Of a DNA stretch of 64,000 bases, positions 32,827 through 42,532 are shown in pieces. A program made the position numbers and the translations under genes. A model generated the notes under the pieces. That model worked only from the letters and a program-made list of their open reading frames with translations, was not told where the DNA came from and did no database searches. Within the stretch, counting starts at the first letter, position 1. Each line of letters begins with the position of its first letter. The stretch is from Chitinophagaceae bacterium (GTDB lineage Bacteria > Bacteroidota > Bacteroidia > Chitinophagales > Chitinophagaceae): positions 1-64,000 of the forward strand of contig JADKAZ010000001.1 of the NCBI GenBank assembly GCA_016719015.1. The letters are read 5' to 3'.

Positions 32827-32856
32827 AAAGCGAGGTCAGTTTGGCTTCGCTTTTTT
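32827..32856 (+). terminator. Terminator after tRNA-Arg
   Basis: AAGCGA and TCGCTT pair around a short loop and are followed by a run of T residues, directly after the tRNA 3' end. Confidence 0.65.
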
Positions 32857-32881
32857 TACTTTTACTGAAATTTGAACTGCC

Positions 32882-33553
32882 ATGGATGTTAAGATCGAAG
32901 CCTCATGGAAAGAAGTACTGAAGGGAGAATTTTCAAAACCATATTTCCAGCAAATTCCTTTACACCTGAAAACAGAGAAATCACAGGGCAAAACGATCTA
33001 TCCTCCGGGCTCTCTGATTTTCAATGCTTTTAATACCACTCCTTTTGATAAAGTAAAAGTGGTGATACTCGGACAAGACCCTTATCATGGTGCGGGGCAG
33101 GCGCATGGGCTTTGTTTTTCTGTACAAAAAGGAGTGCCGTCACCGCCGTCCTTAGTCAATATATTTAAAGAATTACAGGATGATATTGGAGTGGAGATTC
33201 CCAATCACGGCAATCTTACTCACTGGGCGCAACAAGGAGTTTTTTTATTAAATGCTTCTTTAACTGTTCGTGCCGGAGAACCCATGAGTCATTCGAAAAT
33301 TGGCTGGGCAGAATTTACAGACACAGTAATTAAAAAAATATCTGAGCAGAAAAAAAATGTTGTGTTTCTGTTGTGGGGAAAATTTGCACAGGAAAAAAGA
33401 GTGCTGATTGATGAATCGAAGCACTGCATCCTTCGCTCCGTACATCCTTCACCCCTGTCGGCTCATGCCGGATTTTTTGGATGCAAACATTTTTCAAAAA
33501 CAAATGCCTACCTGGTAAGTAAAGGAATTGACCCGGTAGATTGGAGTTTGTAA
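32882..33553 (+). CDS. ung: Uracil-DNA glycosylase (family 1)
   Basis: A 223-residue base-excision repair enzyme that removes uracil from DNA. The water-activating loop GQDPYHGAGQAHGLCFSV has the catalytic Asp at residue 66. The uracil-binding Asn lies in GVFLLNASLTVRAGE, and the minor-groove/His loop HPSPLSAHAGFFGCKHFS has the catalytic His at 188. Length is standard for family 1. The acyltransferase gene follows after 11 bases. Confidence 0.96.
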   Translation: MDVKIEASWKEVLKGEFSKPYFQQIPLHLKTEKSQGKTIYPPGSLIFNAFNTTPFDKVKVVILGQDPYHGAGQAHGLCFSVQKGVPSPPSLVNIFKELQDDIGVEIPNHGNLTHWAQQGVFLLNASLTVRAGEPMSHSKIGWAEFTDTVIKKISEQKKNVVFLLWGKFAQEKRVLIDESKHCILRSVHPSPLSAHAGFFGCKHFSKTNAYLVSKGIDPVDWSL

Positions 33554-33564
33554 ATTGTGATAAC

Positions 33565-34302
33565 ATGAAAGTAGCTAAGACTATATTTGGTGGCATCTGG
33601 GCATTGTGGGGGTTGATAAGTTTTGTACTTACTTTTCTTATCATTTTTATCCCTTCGATGATCCCCTACCTGGTGCCTGATCCTAAAGGACAGGACTTGT
33701 TTATCAGGATATCCCGGATTTGGATGACCGTATGGTTGTATATGGTAGGTTGCCCGTTAAAAGTCAGCGGTAAAGAAAATTTTGCAAAAGGCACTTCTTA
33801 CATTGTTACCTGCAATCATAATTCCATGCTTGATATTCCAATATCCTGTCCGTTTATACCGGGGGGCAATAAAACCATTGCCAAAAAGTCGTTTGTCAAA
33901 GTGCCTTTGTTTGGTTGGTTCTATCGCAAAGGAGCCGTATTAGTGGATAGAAAAAGTGAGATAAGCCGCAGAAAAAGTTTTGAGGAAATGAAAAAAGTGC
34001 TGGCCATGGGTATGCATATGTCGGTATATCCTGAAGGCACCCGTAACCGTACAGACGAACCATTGAAAAAATTTTATGACGGAGCTTTTAAATTAGCCGT
34101 TGATACCAACACAGCGGTTATCCCGGCAGTAATATTCAATACAAAAAAAGCATTGCCGGTACATAAGCCTTTTTATTTTATTCCTCATCGTTTACGCATG
34201 GATTTTCTTGAACCAATTCCTGTTGAAGGACAAACAACAGAGCAATTACGGGATAAAGTATTCCAGGTAATGAAAGATCATTATCTAAAATACAACCGTT
34301 AA
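33565..34302 (+). CDS. plsC: 1-acyl-sn-glycerol-3-phosphate acyltransferase
   Basis: About 245 residues; adds the second acyl chain in phospholipid synthesis at the inner membrane. The HX4D motif is CNHNSMLDI (His at about 85) and the EGTR motif is YPEGTRNRTD (Glu at about 157). Two hydrophobic segments lie in the first 75 residues (FVLTFLIIFIPSMIPYLV and RIWMTVWLYMVGC). The start MKVAKTIFGG at 33565 is chosen over an in-frame ATG at 33541 inside ung. It ends four bases into the convergent lptD stop region. Confidence 0.92.
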   Translation: MKVAKTIFGGIWALWGLISFVLTFLIIFIPSMIPYLVPDPKGQDLFIRISRIWMTVWLYMVGCPLKVSGKENFAKGTSYIVTCNHNSMLDIPISCPFIPGGNKTIAKKSFVKVPLFGWFYRKGAVLVDRKSEISRRKSFEEMKKVLAMGMHMSVYPEGTRNRTDEPLKKFYDGAFKLAVDTNTAVIPAVIFNTKKALPVHKPFYFIPHRLRMDFLEPIPVEGQTTEQLRDKVFQVMKDHYLKYNR

Positions 34303-37022
34303 AAATTGGTAAATGACCTTGTGCGGTTAATTTTTAAATCCTGCAAAACAGATGCCTTGGGGCTGATGGAGAAATTAAAGGAGCGATACAAACCAACCGG
34401 TGTTACGTTGATGGAAAGTTGCCAGCAATGCATTTCCCGGTTAATTGACATTGAAAAAGTTTGTATCTGTTTAGTGGTAAAATCATAGTTCACATTACTG
34501 ACACTGAAATTCCACTTGGGTGTCAGGTTAAAACTGCCGCTAAAGTTGATACTGGAAGTAACTTCTTTTCTAAAACCACTCAGGTCGGGTTTCAACCGGG
34601 TAGAAAAATACAGGGAGTAGCCAATGTTCAACTGCCAGGGGACATTAAAATCAACAAACTCTGAAGGGTTTTGCTGCATATAATCCAGCAATCGTTGCTG
34701 GTCGCCTATCAGGTTGGGGTCATTGAGTTGCTGTTCCGTTCGCTTTTTTCTTTCGGCTTCTTTTTTAGCGTCTTTGGGTTTGCTTCTGAGGCTCGTACTC
34801 ATTGAAATACTTCCATAGCTTAACCTTCCTAATTTAAATTTGCCTCCCTGCCATGCAAATTTGTCGATATCAACTCCATTAGCATCCGTTTGGTAAGGAT
34901 CCAGAATTGCATTGGCTGTAATACTGATTTTTTCAAACAGTGTAGCCCTCAAATACAAGTTGAATAGATCAAGTTTTAATGAATCCCGCAAGAAATTATA
35001 ACCTGTCGAAAGTCCATAGCCATCTATCAATTTTACTTTTTTGATAGCTTCCATCCCGGTGTCTTTTTTAGAACGCCATTTCATTTCCAGGTTATTGTCC
35101 AACTGGAAACCAATCCCCCCTGTTCTTCCTTCACCAAAGCCTGAATACAATGCACCTTCATATTCCGACATCCGATAAGCAAATCCGGGAGAAATAGTAT
35201 CTGTATAGAAATGTTGTTTAGAAAGATCGGGCTTATAATTAAAACTGAGAGATGGCCTGATTACATGGCGTATGGCAACAACTCTTGATTTTTTAAATTG
35301 ATAGGTTCCAAAAATAGCCGTATTAAAACTTATGGAGAAAGTGGCCTGGTGATCGGTAAAAAAACCTTTGGTAATAGTGGTGTCTGCTTTTTGGGTAGCA
35401 GTATTCCACTTGCGTCTGAATTTTTGTGCTATCCATACCTGCGAATATGAAACACTTGGTGCCACAATAACGGCCCCACCCATTATTGGCGGCAATGACA
35501 GCGTTATCGGAAAACTATGTTGTGCTCCCCATTGCAGTGTATCAATCAAACTTTTCAATTTAAATGCGGTGTCATAAAAAGAAACCTGGTTCCGGAAATT
35601 ACCATTGTAACCAACTCCCAATTTTTCATACCACTTAGGAGAACCAGCAGAATTTTTCCCCTGGAAGGGATATAATGTACTTACAGAAAATCCGGCGTCG
35701 GGAAGACTGACATTAATAAGACGGGTGGTGCTGTTTTGATTATGGTTTGCACTAAGTGATAAATTATATGGCTTGCCTGCCCATGTTTTTGAGTATGTTA
35801 TTGAAGACCCCAGTTGGTTTTGAAAATTTACCTGGTTGCTGTTTGGAACCAGTTGATTAAATTTTGTAGATCCTGCATTCACATTCGCAGAGAACGATGT
35901 ACCGGGTCTTGCTTTTCCATCAACAGAATGGGACCAGGTTAAAAAATAGCTTTTGTTGTTAAAGAAGTCAGGGTCACCCTTAAAATTTTGCCGGGTATTC
36001 TGGACACTGATATTAAATGCACCACTGTACCTGTAGCGTTTGCGGTAAGTTGGATTCACATTCACTGACCAGCCCCCATATGAATAAATATTTCCATAGA
36101 CCCTGGCGTCCCAATATTCACTTATTACTTTATAATAACCCAGCCCTTCAAGTCCTAAACCAAATTGTTCATTATTGGCAAATCGTGGTGGTAACAATCC
36201 GGAATGCCGGCCCTGGCTTAATGGATAAAAACCGAATGGCAGGTAAAGAGGTATGGGTACACCTTCAAACTCCAGGTGTGCCGGACCAGAAACAGCCAGC
36301 TTCTGGTTAATCACTTTCATTTTGTTGGTCTTGATACCAAAATGCGGTTCATCCAATATACAAGTGGTAAAAGTTGCTTTACTTGCAAATGTTACATTCT
36401 CACTTACTTTTTTTGCCTTTTCAGCAATTACGAGGAATTCTCCCTGCATGGTGTAAGTGTTCTTTGTGAGACCAACCTGGGTTTTAAAGTTGTATTGGAT
36501 TGTATCACTCGTAAAGTCACTGTCCTTACTTTTAAAATGTGCTGTTTCAATTACTTTCCCCGTACTGTCTTTTTTATTAACGGCGGTTACAACTTGTGTT
36601 TGCTGATCTACTATTACTTTGGGGGCGGTAAGTGATATGTCTTTATAATCCGTTTTTGTTTTACCGTACAAAATAATTTTTTTCTCCACGATTAATATCA
36701 CAGCAGAGTCTTCAGCTGCGTATTTCAATGGTGCGTCTAAACTATCTTTTGAAATTTTTAAAGAAAACGTATCTGTTGTTTCTTTAAAAGAAGAATCTCT
36801 GCCGGGCAGTCTTGTAGTGTCGTTGGCAACAGCAGGCAACCTATTGATACTGTCTTTACCGGGTATTGGCTTTATAGTATCAGTAATTAATGTTAAAGGA
36901 CTGCGAAAATGCGATGATAAAATACCGTTAGCTGCTGTTTTCCACGTCTGTGTGAATAATATCGCTGCCGTCAGTATCCCGTATAAAAAGTAAATTGACC
37001 TAAATTTGTACAGTTGCTTCAT
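34299..37022 (-). CDS. lptD: LptD-like LPS-assembly outer-membrane protein
   Basis: A 907-residue protein of the Bacteroidota LptD type, which inserts lipopolysaccharide into the outer leaflet. An N-terminal signal is followed by a Ser/Thr/Asp-rich spacer (to about residue 95). The OstA-like periplasmic domain comes next (about 105-260, VILIVEKKIILYGKTKTDYK, then APKVIVDQQTQVV). The barrel starts near IPLYLPFGFYPLSQGRHSGL, the usual transition motif, and ends near the C-terminus. It is divergent from the amidase-MlaD-OstA genes, which fits an envelope-assembly cluster. Confidence 0.88.
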   Translation of the reverse strand: MKQLYKFRSIYFLYGILTAAILFTQTWKTAANGILSSHFRSPLTLITDTIKPIPGKDSINRLPAVANDTTRLPGRDSSFKETTDTFSLKISKDSLDAPLKYAAEDSAVILIVEKKIILYGKTKTDYKDISLTAPKVIVDQQTQVVTAVNKKDSTGKVIETAHFKSKDSDFTSDTIQYNFKTQVGLTKNTYTMQGEFLVIAEKAKKVSENVTFASKATFTTCILDEPHFGIKTNKMKVINQKLAVSGPAHLEFEGVPIPLYLPFGFYPLSQGRHSGLLPPRFANNEQFGLGLEGLGYYKVISEYWDARVYGNIYSYGGWSVNVNPTYRKRYRYSGAFNISVQNTRQNFKGDPDFFNNKSYFLTWSHSVDGKARPGTSFSANVNAGSTKFNQLVPNSNQVNFQNQLGSSITYSKTWAGKPYNLSLSANHNQNSTTRLINVSLPDAGFSVSTLYPFQGKNSAGSPKWYEKLGVGYNGNFRNQVSFYDTAFKLKSLIDTLQWGAQHSFPITLSLPPIMGGAVIVAPSVSYSQVWIAQKFRRKWNTATQKADTTITKGFFTDHQATFSISFNTAIFGTYQFKKSRVVAIRHVIRPSLSFNYKPDLSKQHFYTDTISPGFAYRMSEYEGALYSGFGEGRTGGIGFQLDNNLEMKWRSKKDTGMEAIKKVKLIDGYGLSTGYNFLRDSLKLDLFNLYLRATLFEKISITANAILDPYQTDANGVDIDKFAWQGGKFKLGRLSYGSISMSTSLRSKPKDAKKEAERKKRTEQQLNDPNLIGDQQRLLDYMQQNPSEFVDFNVPWQLNIGYSLYFSTRLKPDLSGFRKEVTSSINFSGSFNLTPKWNFSVSNVNYDFTTKQIQTFSMSINREMHCWQLSINVTPVGLYRSFNFSISPKASVLQDLKINRTRSFTNF

Positions 37023-37033
37023 TTGGTAGGCGA

Positions 37034-37041
37034 CAAAAGTA
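37034..37041 (-). promoter_or_regulatory. Possible -7 element before lptD
   Basis: The minus strand reads TACTTTTG (TAnnTTTG) 11 bases before the ATG at 37022, implying a very short leader. Confidence 0.35.
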
Positions 37042-37125
37042 AACCTTTATCCATTGGGCTGCTATGTTAGACCCTAAACAATTTGTGAAAGATACTTTTC
37101 CGGAAACCCCATTAAAGAATAAACC

Positions 37126-38169
37126 ATGATTAAACGAACCCTTCTTTTTTTCCTCCTTGTTTCCCTGTCGATCACCGTTCTTTCCTTTATAAAGGATTCG
37201 AAAGAACCAGGTAACAAGCAACAAAAAGTTATAAAGACAATAGTAATTGACCCCGGCCACGGCGGTTCGGATGCAGGGGCCAGAGGTCAGTATTCGTATG
37301 AAAAAGATATTTGCCTGGCGGTGTCGTTAAAAGTTGGCGCCATGATTGAAAAAGAATTTCCTGATGTAAAAGTGCTTTATACCCGTAAGGTGGATTCCTA
37401 TCCTGCCCTACATGCCCGTGCCAATTTTGCCAATGAAAATAAAGGAGATCTTTTTCTTTGTATTCATGTAAACTCTGCCCCCTCTCAGCGAAAATCTGAA
37501 TTAACAGGTTACAAGACCGTAACATATTATGTTGGAAAAGGTAAAAACCGGAAGAAGAAAACCAAAGAAGTTCCACAATACCGCTATTATACTGTACCCA
37601 GTGCTGCCAAAGGAACGGAAACCTATATATGGGGAGCCGGCAAGCAGGATGATAAAGAGTTAGCTGTTAGAGAAAATGCCTCTATGTTAAAGGAAGAGAA
37701 TTACAAAGAAACCTATGGCGAAATGGACCCTACTTCACCTGAGTTTATTGCTCTTTCGTTATTGAAGACAAAACAATATTTCAAACGAAGTGCTACACTG
37801 GCCGGCTTTGTACAGGATGAATTTGTGAAAGTGGGCAGAGTAGACAGAGATGTAAAACAACGTCCCGTTGGGATCTGGGTACTACAAGCCACCGCTATGC
37901 CAAGCGTATTGGTGGAAACCGGCTTTATTTCAAACCCGGAAGAAGAAAAATATCTGAACAGCGAAGAAGGGCAGGTAGAAATATCGGCTTGTATAGTAAG
38001 GGCCTTAAAAAAATATTCCAATTGGCTCGAAGAAAAGCAGGAAGAGGAGAAAAAAGATGAAAAGGAGAAGGATAAAGAAAAAACAACGAACGGACAGTCT
38101 GCTACAGCTGAAACCCGTAAATTTTTAGAAGATTTTGATAAAAAGGAAAAGAAATTGAGAGGGGAATAA
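37126..38169 (+). CDS. N-acetylmuramoyl-L-alanine amidase (Amidase_3)
   Basis: A 347-residue zinc amidase that cuts the bond between muramic acid and the stem peptide of peptidoglycan. An N-terminal membrane/signal segment (LLFFLLVSLSITVLSFI) is followed by the catalytic domain: VIDPGHGGSDAGARG (His45), YEKDICLAV (Glu59), CIHVNSAP (His114) and VLVETGFISNPEEE (Glu264). An extra stretch at residues about 125-215 resembles the regulatory insertion of cell-division amidases. The C-terminal 60 residues are highly charged (EEEKKDEKEKDKEKTTNGQ). Confidence 0.92.
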   Translation: MIKRTLLFFLLVSLSITVLSFIKDSKEPGNKQQKVIKTIVIDPGHGGSDAGARGQYSYEKDICLAVSLKVGAMIEKEFPDVKVLYTRKVDSYPALHARANFANENKGDLFLCIHVNSAPSQRKSELTGYKTVTYYVGKGKNRKKKTKEVPQYRYYTVPSAAKGTETYIWGAGKQDDKELAVRENASMLKEENYKETYGEMDPTSPEFIALSLLKTKQYFKRSATLAGFVQDEFVKVGRVDRDVKQRPVGIWVLQATAMPSVLVETGFISNPEEEKYLNSEEGQVEISACIVRALKKYSNWLEEKQEEEKKDEKEKDKEKTTNGQSATAETRKFLEDFDKKEKKLRGE

Positions 38170-38188
38170 CGGAAAAATCAGATTTAAA

Positions 38189-38229
38189 GGAAAGAGACGG
38201 ACGGTGTTCGTCTCTTTCCTCATTTTTAC
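38189..38229 (+). terminator. Hairpin terminator after the amidase gene
   Basis: GGAAAGAGACG (38189-38199) pairs perfectly with CGTCTCTTTCC (38209-38219), followed by a T-rich tail. It separates the amidase gene from the mlaD-like gene and may cause attenuation between them. Confidence 0.7.
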
Positions 38230-38305
38230 CATGCTAACCCGTTTAAAAATAATTAGTTAAATTGCCGTGTTGCCGGGTGTCAATTACCCCAATAAACCCA
38301 TTCAA

Positions 38306-39298
38306 ATGAAAATTAATAACGAAACAAAAGTCGGAATTCTCACCATTGTCGCACTTACTATCCTAATTCTGGGTTTCAATTTTCTGAAAGGAAAAAATCT
38401 ATTTGACAAGAGTAAAAAAATATACGCCGTATTCCAGGATATGGGGTCATTGGAAAAATCAAATGAAGTTAAGATCAATGGCCTTCCCATCGGGTCAGTG
38501 TTTGATAAAAGGGAAATTGATAAAGATGTCAGTGCTATTATTATTACCATCAATCTTACAAGAGATATTAATATACCTGATAATTCGGTAGCCTATATCG
38601 GATCAGGCTTAGTAGGTGCTTCTTTTATCATAATTGAGAAAGGTGATTCCAAAACATTTCTAAAATTAGGTGACACCTTAAAGACCCGGGAAGTAAAAGG
38701 AATAATGAGTGAAGTAACAGCTCAGATTAATCCCACCTTAGTTAAAGTAAGAACAGTGCTTGATTCCTTAACACAAACTATCATGGGGGTAAATGGTTTA
38801 TTGAACTCTGATGCAAAAGATAACTTACGGCAAACATTTGCTAATCTTAACCGGGCCAGTAGTGCTTTAAATGGTCTGCTGGATAACCAAACGGGTGCTT
38901 TGGCTAAAACCCTTAATAATGCAGAAACGATTACGGAAGACTTTAAAAAGAATTCTGCCAATATCAGCAGTACTATTTCTAATGCAAAACTGGCTTCAGA
39001 AAAACTAGCTGCATTAGAACTCAAACCAACGATTGATTCATTGAATGCAATGATCAGGCAGTTGAAATCTGCGGTGGCCAAAATTGCCAGCAAAGATGGA
39101 ACGCTGGGTGCATTGATCAATGATAAAACACTTTACAATAAATTAAATGATGCCATCCTTAGCGCAGAAATATTGATGGACGATCTTCGCACCAATCCAA
39201 AACGCTACGTTAATTTATCAATCTTTGGCAGGAAAGATAAATCCGGGCCAATAACTTCGCCAGCTATAAAAGATTCTATTCCCGGCGGGGAGAAATAA
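38306..39298 (+). CDS. MlaD/MCE-domain lipid transport protein
   Basis: About 330 residues starting MKINNETKVGILTIVALTIL, the membrane anchor typical of MlaD. The MCE domain follows at residues about 40-115 (KKIYAVFQDMGSLEKSNEVK, then INGLPIGSV and YIGSGLVGASFIIIEKGD). A long helical C-terminal region (about 135-285) contains many Leu/Ala heptads. These proteins form hexameric rings carrying phospholipids across the periplasm. An upstream ATG at 38267 is rejected because the family N-terminus begins at MKI. The next gene overlaps its stop codon (TAATG). Confidence 0.9.
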   Translation: MKINNETKVGILTIVALTILILGFNFLKGKNLFDKSKKIYAVFQDMGSLEKSNEVKINGLPIGSVFDKREIDKDVSAIIITINLTRDINIPDNSVAYIGSGLVGASFIIIEKGDSKTFLKLGDTLKTREVKGIMSEVTAQINPTLVKVRTVLDSLTQTIMGVNGLLNSDAKDNLRQTFANLNRASSALNGLLDNQTGALAKTLNNAETITEDFKKNSANISSTISNAKLASEKLAALELKPTIDSLNAMIRQLKSAVAKIASKDGTLGALINDKTLYNKLNDAILSAEILMDDLRTNPKRYVNLSIFGRKDKSGPITSPAIKDSIPGGEK

Positions 39299-40944
39299 TG
39301 CGAAACATTAAATTATTTTACGGCCTGTTATTCAGTGGACTTCTTGCAGGGCCGCTTCTCACTTTCGCACAGGTTATTCCTCCGCCAACCGCTGTTACTT
39401 CATCCCCGGCAACAGATAGTCTGCGGGTAGTAGAAATTTTACCGGGTGTACGAAAACTGGAATTCAGGAAATTGAATGATTCGACGCAGCTACAGATTCT
39501 TGCCGGGAATGTAAGGCTAAAACAAAATACTTCGTATTTCTATTGCGATAGCTGTGTTATTAATAACAATACCAACACATTTGAAGCATGGGGTAATGTA
39601 CACATCAACGACTCCGATACGGTCAATATTTATTCCAGTCATCTCCGCTACTTCATCAATAAAAAATTAGCCTTCCTTGATGGCGGTGTACGTTTAACAG
39701 ATGGTAAAGGAACACTTACCACTCCGGATCTTGAATATGACATGACCACCGATATCGGTATATATAAACGTGGCGGAAAAGTGACTACCAAAAAAACAGT
39801 ACTTACCAGCCGGGAGGGTTATTATTATGCAGGGCTACGGGATGTTTATTTTAAGAACAATGTGGAACTAAAAGATCCGGCTTACAATATCAAAACGGAT
39901 TCGTTATTATATAACACTGAATCACAAACCGCCCGGTTTATTGCCTACACGTTAATCAAAGACAGTAGCGGCAGAACTGTAGAAACCAGGGATGGATATT
40001 ATAATATGCAAACCGGTAAGGCCGAATTTAGCGGACGTCCCATTATAAAAGACGGCAAACTGACTATAACAGCCAACAGCATTGCCACTGACGACAGCAC
40101 CGGCATCAGCCAGGCAAAGGGTAATGTTATAATTATTGACTCTGTGCAACAAACAACAATCATAGCAGGTGAAGTTTTCAGTGACAGCAAAAAAGACCGC
40201 ATTCTCGCCACCCGTAAACCCCTGATGATTGTAAAACAAGACAATGACTCCATATATATAGCAGCCGATACGTTGTTCTCGGCCCGGCTTACCGATTTAT
40301 ATGGACAAAAAGATTCTGTATTAAAAAAAGATACGATAACCGGAACTAAAGTGGTGAACGTAAATAAAAAAGATAGTACCAACCGCTATTTCGAAGCATA
40401 CCGGCATGTTCGCATTTTTTCTGATTCTTTGCAGGCGGTGGGTGATAGTGTTTTTTATTCATTTAAAGATTCAACCTTTCGTCTTTATCAGGACCCGGTT
40501 ATCTGGGCAAAAGGAAGCCAGATTACCGGCGATACCATTTTGCTATTCACAAAAAATAAAAAAGCCGACAGGCTGAAAGTATTTGAAAACAGTTTTCTTG
40601 TTAACAGGCTTGACCCCGAAATATATAACCAGATTAAATCAACCCGGATGGATGCCTATTTCAGAGATGGCAATATTGACTCTGTCCGTGCCAATGGTTC
40701 AGCAAAATGTATTTATTACCTGCAGGATGAAGACAGTGCCTATACAGGTATTAATGAATCAGCGTCTGATATAATGGATATTTATTTTAAGGAACAGGCT
40801 TTACAGAAAGTTGTTTTCCGCAGCAGTGTAACCGGTACGATCTGGCCGATAAAACAAAAAGATCCCACAACAATGCGATTAGAGAATTTCCGATGGCTTG
40901 ATAACAGAAGACCCAAAACCAAGTTTGACCTTTTCGAATTGTAA
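39298..40944 (+). CDS. OstA-like (LptA/LptD N-domain) exported protein
   Basis: A 548-residue protein with a signal peptide. It is built of successive OstA/LptA beta-jellyroll strands: LQILAGNVRLKQNTSYFYCD, NTFEAWGNVHINDSDTVNIY, LTDGKGTLTTPDLEYDM, and ITANSIATDDSTGISQAKGN. These families form the periplasmic bridge that carries LPS. The ATG overlaps the mlaD stop codon, so the two are co-translated. Its position opposite lptD strengthens a role in outer-membrane lipid transport. Confidence 0.85.
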   Translation: MRNIKLFYGLLFSGLLAGPLLTFAQVIPPPTAVTSSPATDSLRVVEILPGVRKLEFRKLNDSTQLQILAGNVRLKQNTSYFYCDSCVINNNTNTFEAWGNVHINDSDTVNIYSSHLRYFINKKLAFLDGGVRLTDGKGTLTTPDLEYDMTTDIGIYKRGGKVTTKKTVLTSREGYYYAGLRDVYFKNNVELKDPAYNIKTDSLLYNTESQTARFIAYTLIKDSSGRTVETRDGYYNMQTGKAEFSGRPIIKDGKLTITANSIATDDSTGISQAKGNVIIIDSVQQTTIIAGEVFSDSKKDRILATRKPLMIVKQDNDSIYIAADTLFSARLTDLYGQKDSVLKKDTITGTKVVNVNKKDSTNRYFEAYRHVRIFSDSLQAVGDSVFYSFKDSTFRLYQDPVIWAKGSQITGDTILLFTKNKKADRLKVFENSFLVNRLDPEIYNQIKSTRMDAYFRDGNIDSVRANGSAKCIYYLQDEDSAYTGINESASDIMDIYFKEQALQKVVFRSSVTGTIWPIKQKDPTTMRLENFRWLDNRRPKTKFDLFEL

Positions 40945-41072
40945 ATCATATAGCTTCTCCTTCGCCTCTCTCCTCTTTTGTTAACAGCTATTGCAGATCA
41001 GACAGACTTTTGCATTTCCTTTAGACTTTGTTGGCATCATTTTTCGTTTTATCTACAGCAAAATAAATTACC

Positions 41073-41561
41073 ATGAAAAAAATAGCCATTCTATGTGCAT
41101 TAATTGCAGTAATCTCTTCCACACAAACATTATCAGCGCAGGAATATAGAACAGGATTGGGTGTTCGTCTCAGCAGTGCAAATGCAATGCAGAACAATTC
41201 TATTTCCATCAAACAGTTTATCAATGAAAGAACGGCCATTGAAGGGTTGTTTACTTTTGGCGATCCGCTGGCACTGGGCGCCTTAATTGAATTTCATAAA
41301 CCATTATCGGCAGCAGGCCTTACTTATTTCTACGGTGCCGGTGGGTATGTAGCCTTTTTAAAAACGGTGAATGTTACTACACAAAAGTCATCCACCGATG
41401 CCAACTTTGGTGCACAGGGAATAATCGGTCTTGATTATAAATTCAATAATATACCGCTTAATATTTCCCTGGATTGGAAACCCGAATTGAATATTGTAAG
41501 TGACATCAATTTTGAGCCGGCCGCTATTGGTTTTACGGCCCGGTTTACTTTTGGAAAATAA
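41073..41561 (+). CDS. Small outer-membrane beta-barrel protein
   Basis: A 162-residue protein with a signal peptide (MKKIAILCALIAVISSTQTL, ending SAQ). The mature part alternates short amphipathic strands (TGLGVRLSSANAM, NERTAIEGLFTFG, ALGALIEFHKPL, LTYFYGAGGYVAF) and ends in a beta-signal-like GFTARFTFGK with near-terminal Phe. The size fits an eight-stranded barrel. Function unknown. Monocistronic, followed by a good terminator. Confidence 0.75.
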   Translation: MKKIAILCALIAVISSTQTLSAQEYRTGLGVRLSSANAMQNNSISIKQFINERTAIEGLFTFGDPLALGALIEFHKPLSAAGLTYFYGAGGYVAFLKTVNVTTQKSSTDANFGAQGIIGLDYKFNNIPLNISLDWKPELNIVSDINFEPAAIGFTARFTFGK

Positions 41562-41587
41562 GATACTTTGAGTTTGTATGTAAACTC

Positions 41588-41619
41588 CCCGTCTTGCCTT
41601 TGGCGAGACGGGATTTTTT
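41588..41619 (+). terminator. Rho-independent terminator after the small barrel gene
   Basis: CCCGTCTTGCC (41588-41598) pairs with GGCGAGACGGG (41602-41612, one wobble pair), loop TTT, followed by ATTTTTT. Confidence 0.85.
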
Positions 41620-41735
41620 ATCACTTCTCGTACTACTTCAACATTTCCCCGCACTATCCACATTCTGCAAATATTTTCTGATTTCTGCGTTTTTTTGCAG
41701 GAATTTAACTTATTTTAGTTTCGTAAAACTAACGG

Positions 41736-42485
41736 ATGCTTAAAAAAGAAAGGCAGGCCTATATATTACACCAGGTAAACCTGCACAATAAAGTCCTTTC
41801 TTCTTCTCTCTGCACAGAAATCAATGTGTCGGAAGATACCATTCGTCGTGACTTACAAGAGCTCTCTGAGGAAGGTAAAGTAATTAAAGTACATGGCGGT
41901 GCCCTGTCCCATTCATTCAACCAGGTGTATTTTTCTACGAATGGAGTTTATTCTCAAAATCAAAAAAAGACAATTGCCCTGAAAGCGATTGGTCTCATTA
42001 ATAACGGGATGTTTGTGCTAACCAGCGGGGGCACTACCATTATTGAACTGGCAAGATCACTTCCACCCCAATTAAAAGCAACTTTTATTTCCGGCAGCAT
42101 ACCCGCTATCCTGGAGTATATGCATCACCCAAATATTGAAGTCATCCTGATCGGAGATAAAATTTCAAAAAATTCAAAAATAACTGTTGGCTCTGAAGCC
42201 ATTGCCAAAATAAGGCAGGTGAAAGCCGATATTTGCTTTTTAGGCACTAATGCCATAGACCTAATGCATGGAATTACCGATAATGATTGGGAAGTGGTGC
42301 AGCTAAAGAAGGCCATGATAGAGTCTTCTAAAAAGGTGGTTTGCCTGAGTATTGCAGAAAAGATCAATTCAGTGCAACCGATAAAAGTGTGTGGACTTGA
42401 CGAAATTGATTTATTGATTACAGAATTACCTGTTACTGATCCGGTGTTAAAACCGTACCTGGATGCAGGAGTTAAAGTCGCTTAA
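41736..42485 (+). CDS. DeoR/GlpR-family transcriptional regulator
   Basis: A 249-residue repressor-type regulator. The N-terminal DeoR winged helix (LSSSLCTEINVSEDTIRRDL and QELSEEGKVIKVHGGAL, residues about 20-57) binds DNA. The C-terminal DeoRC sensor (about 75-235, VLTSGGTTIIELARSL, ending AEKINSVQPIKVCGLDEIDL) binds phosphorylated sugars. It lies 47 bases upstream of susC on the same strand, so it probably controls the SusC/SusD genes in response to a sugar phosphate. Confidence 0.92.
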   Translation: MLKKERQAYILHQVNLHNKVLSSSLCTEINVSEDTIRRDLQELSEEGKVIKVHGGALSHSFNQVYFSTNGVYSQNQKKTIALKAIGLINNGMFVLTSGGTTIIELARSLPPQLKATFISGSIPAILEYMHHPNIEVILIGDKISKNSKITVGSEAIAKIRQVKADICFLGTNAIDLMHGITDNDWEVVQLKKAMIESSKKVVCLSIAEKINSVQPIKVCGLDEIDLLITELPVTDPVLKPYLDAGVKVA

Positions 42486-42532
42486 AAAAACGTAAAACTG
42501 CTTATTAATTAATATATCTAAAAAAAACAGCT

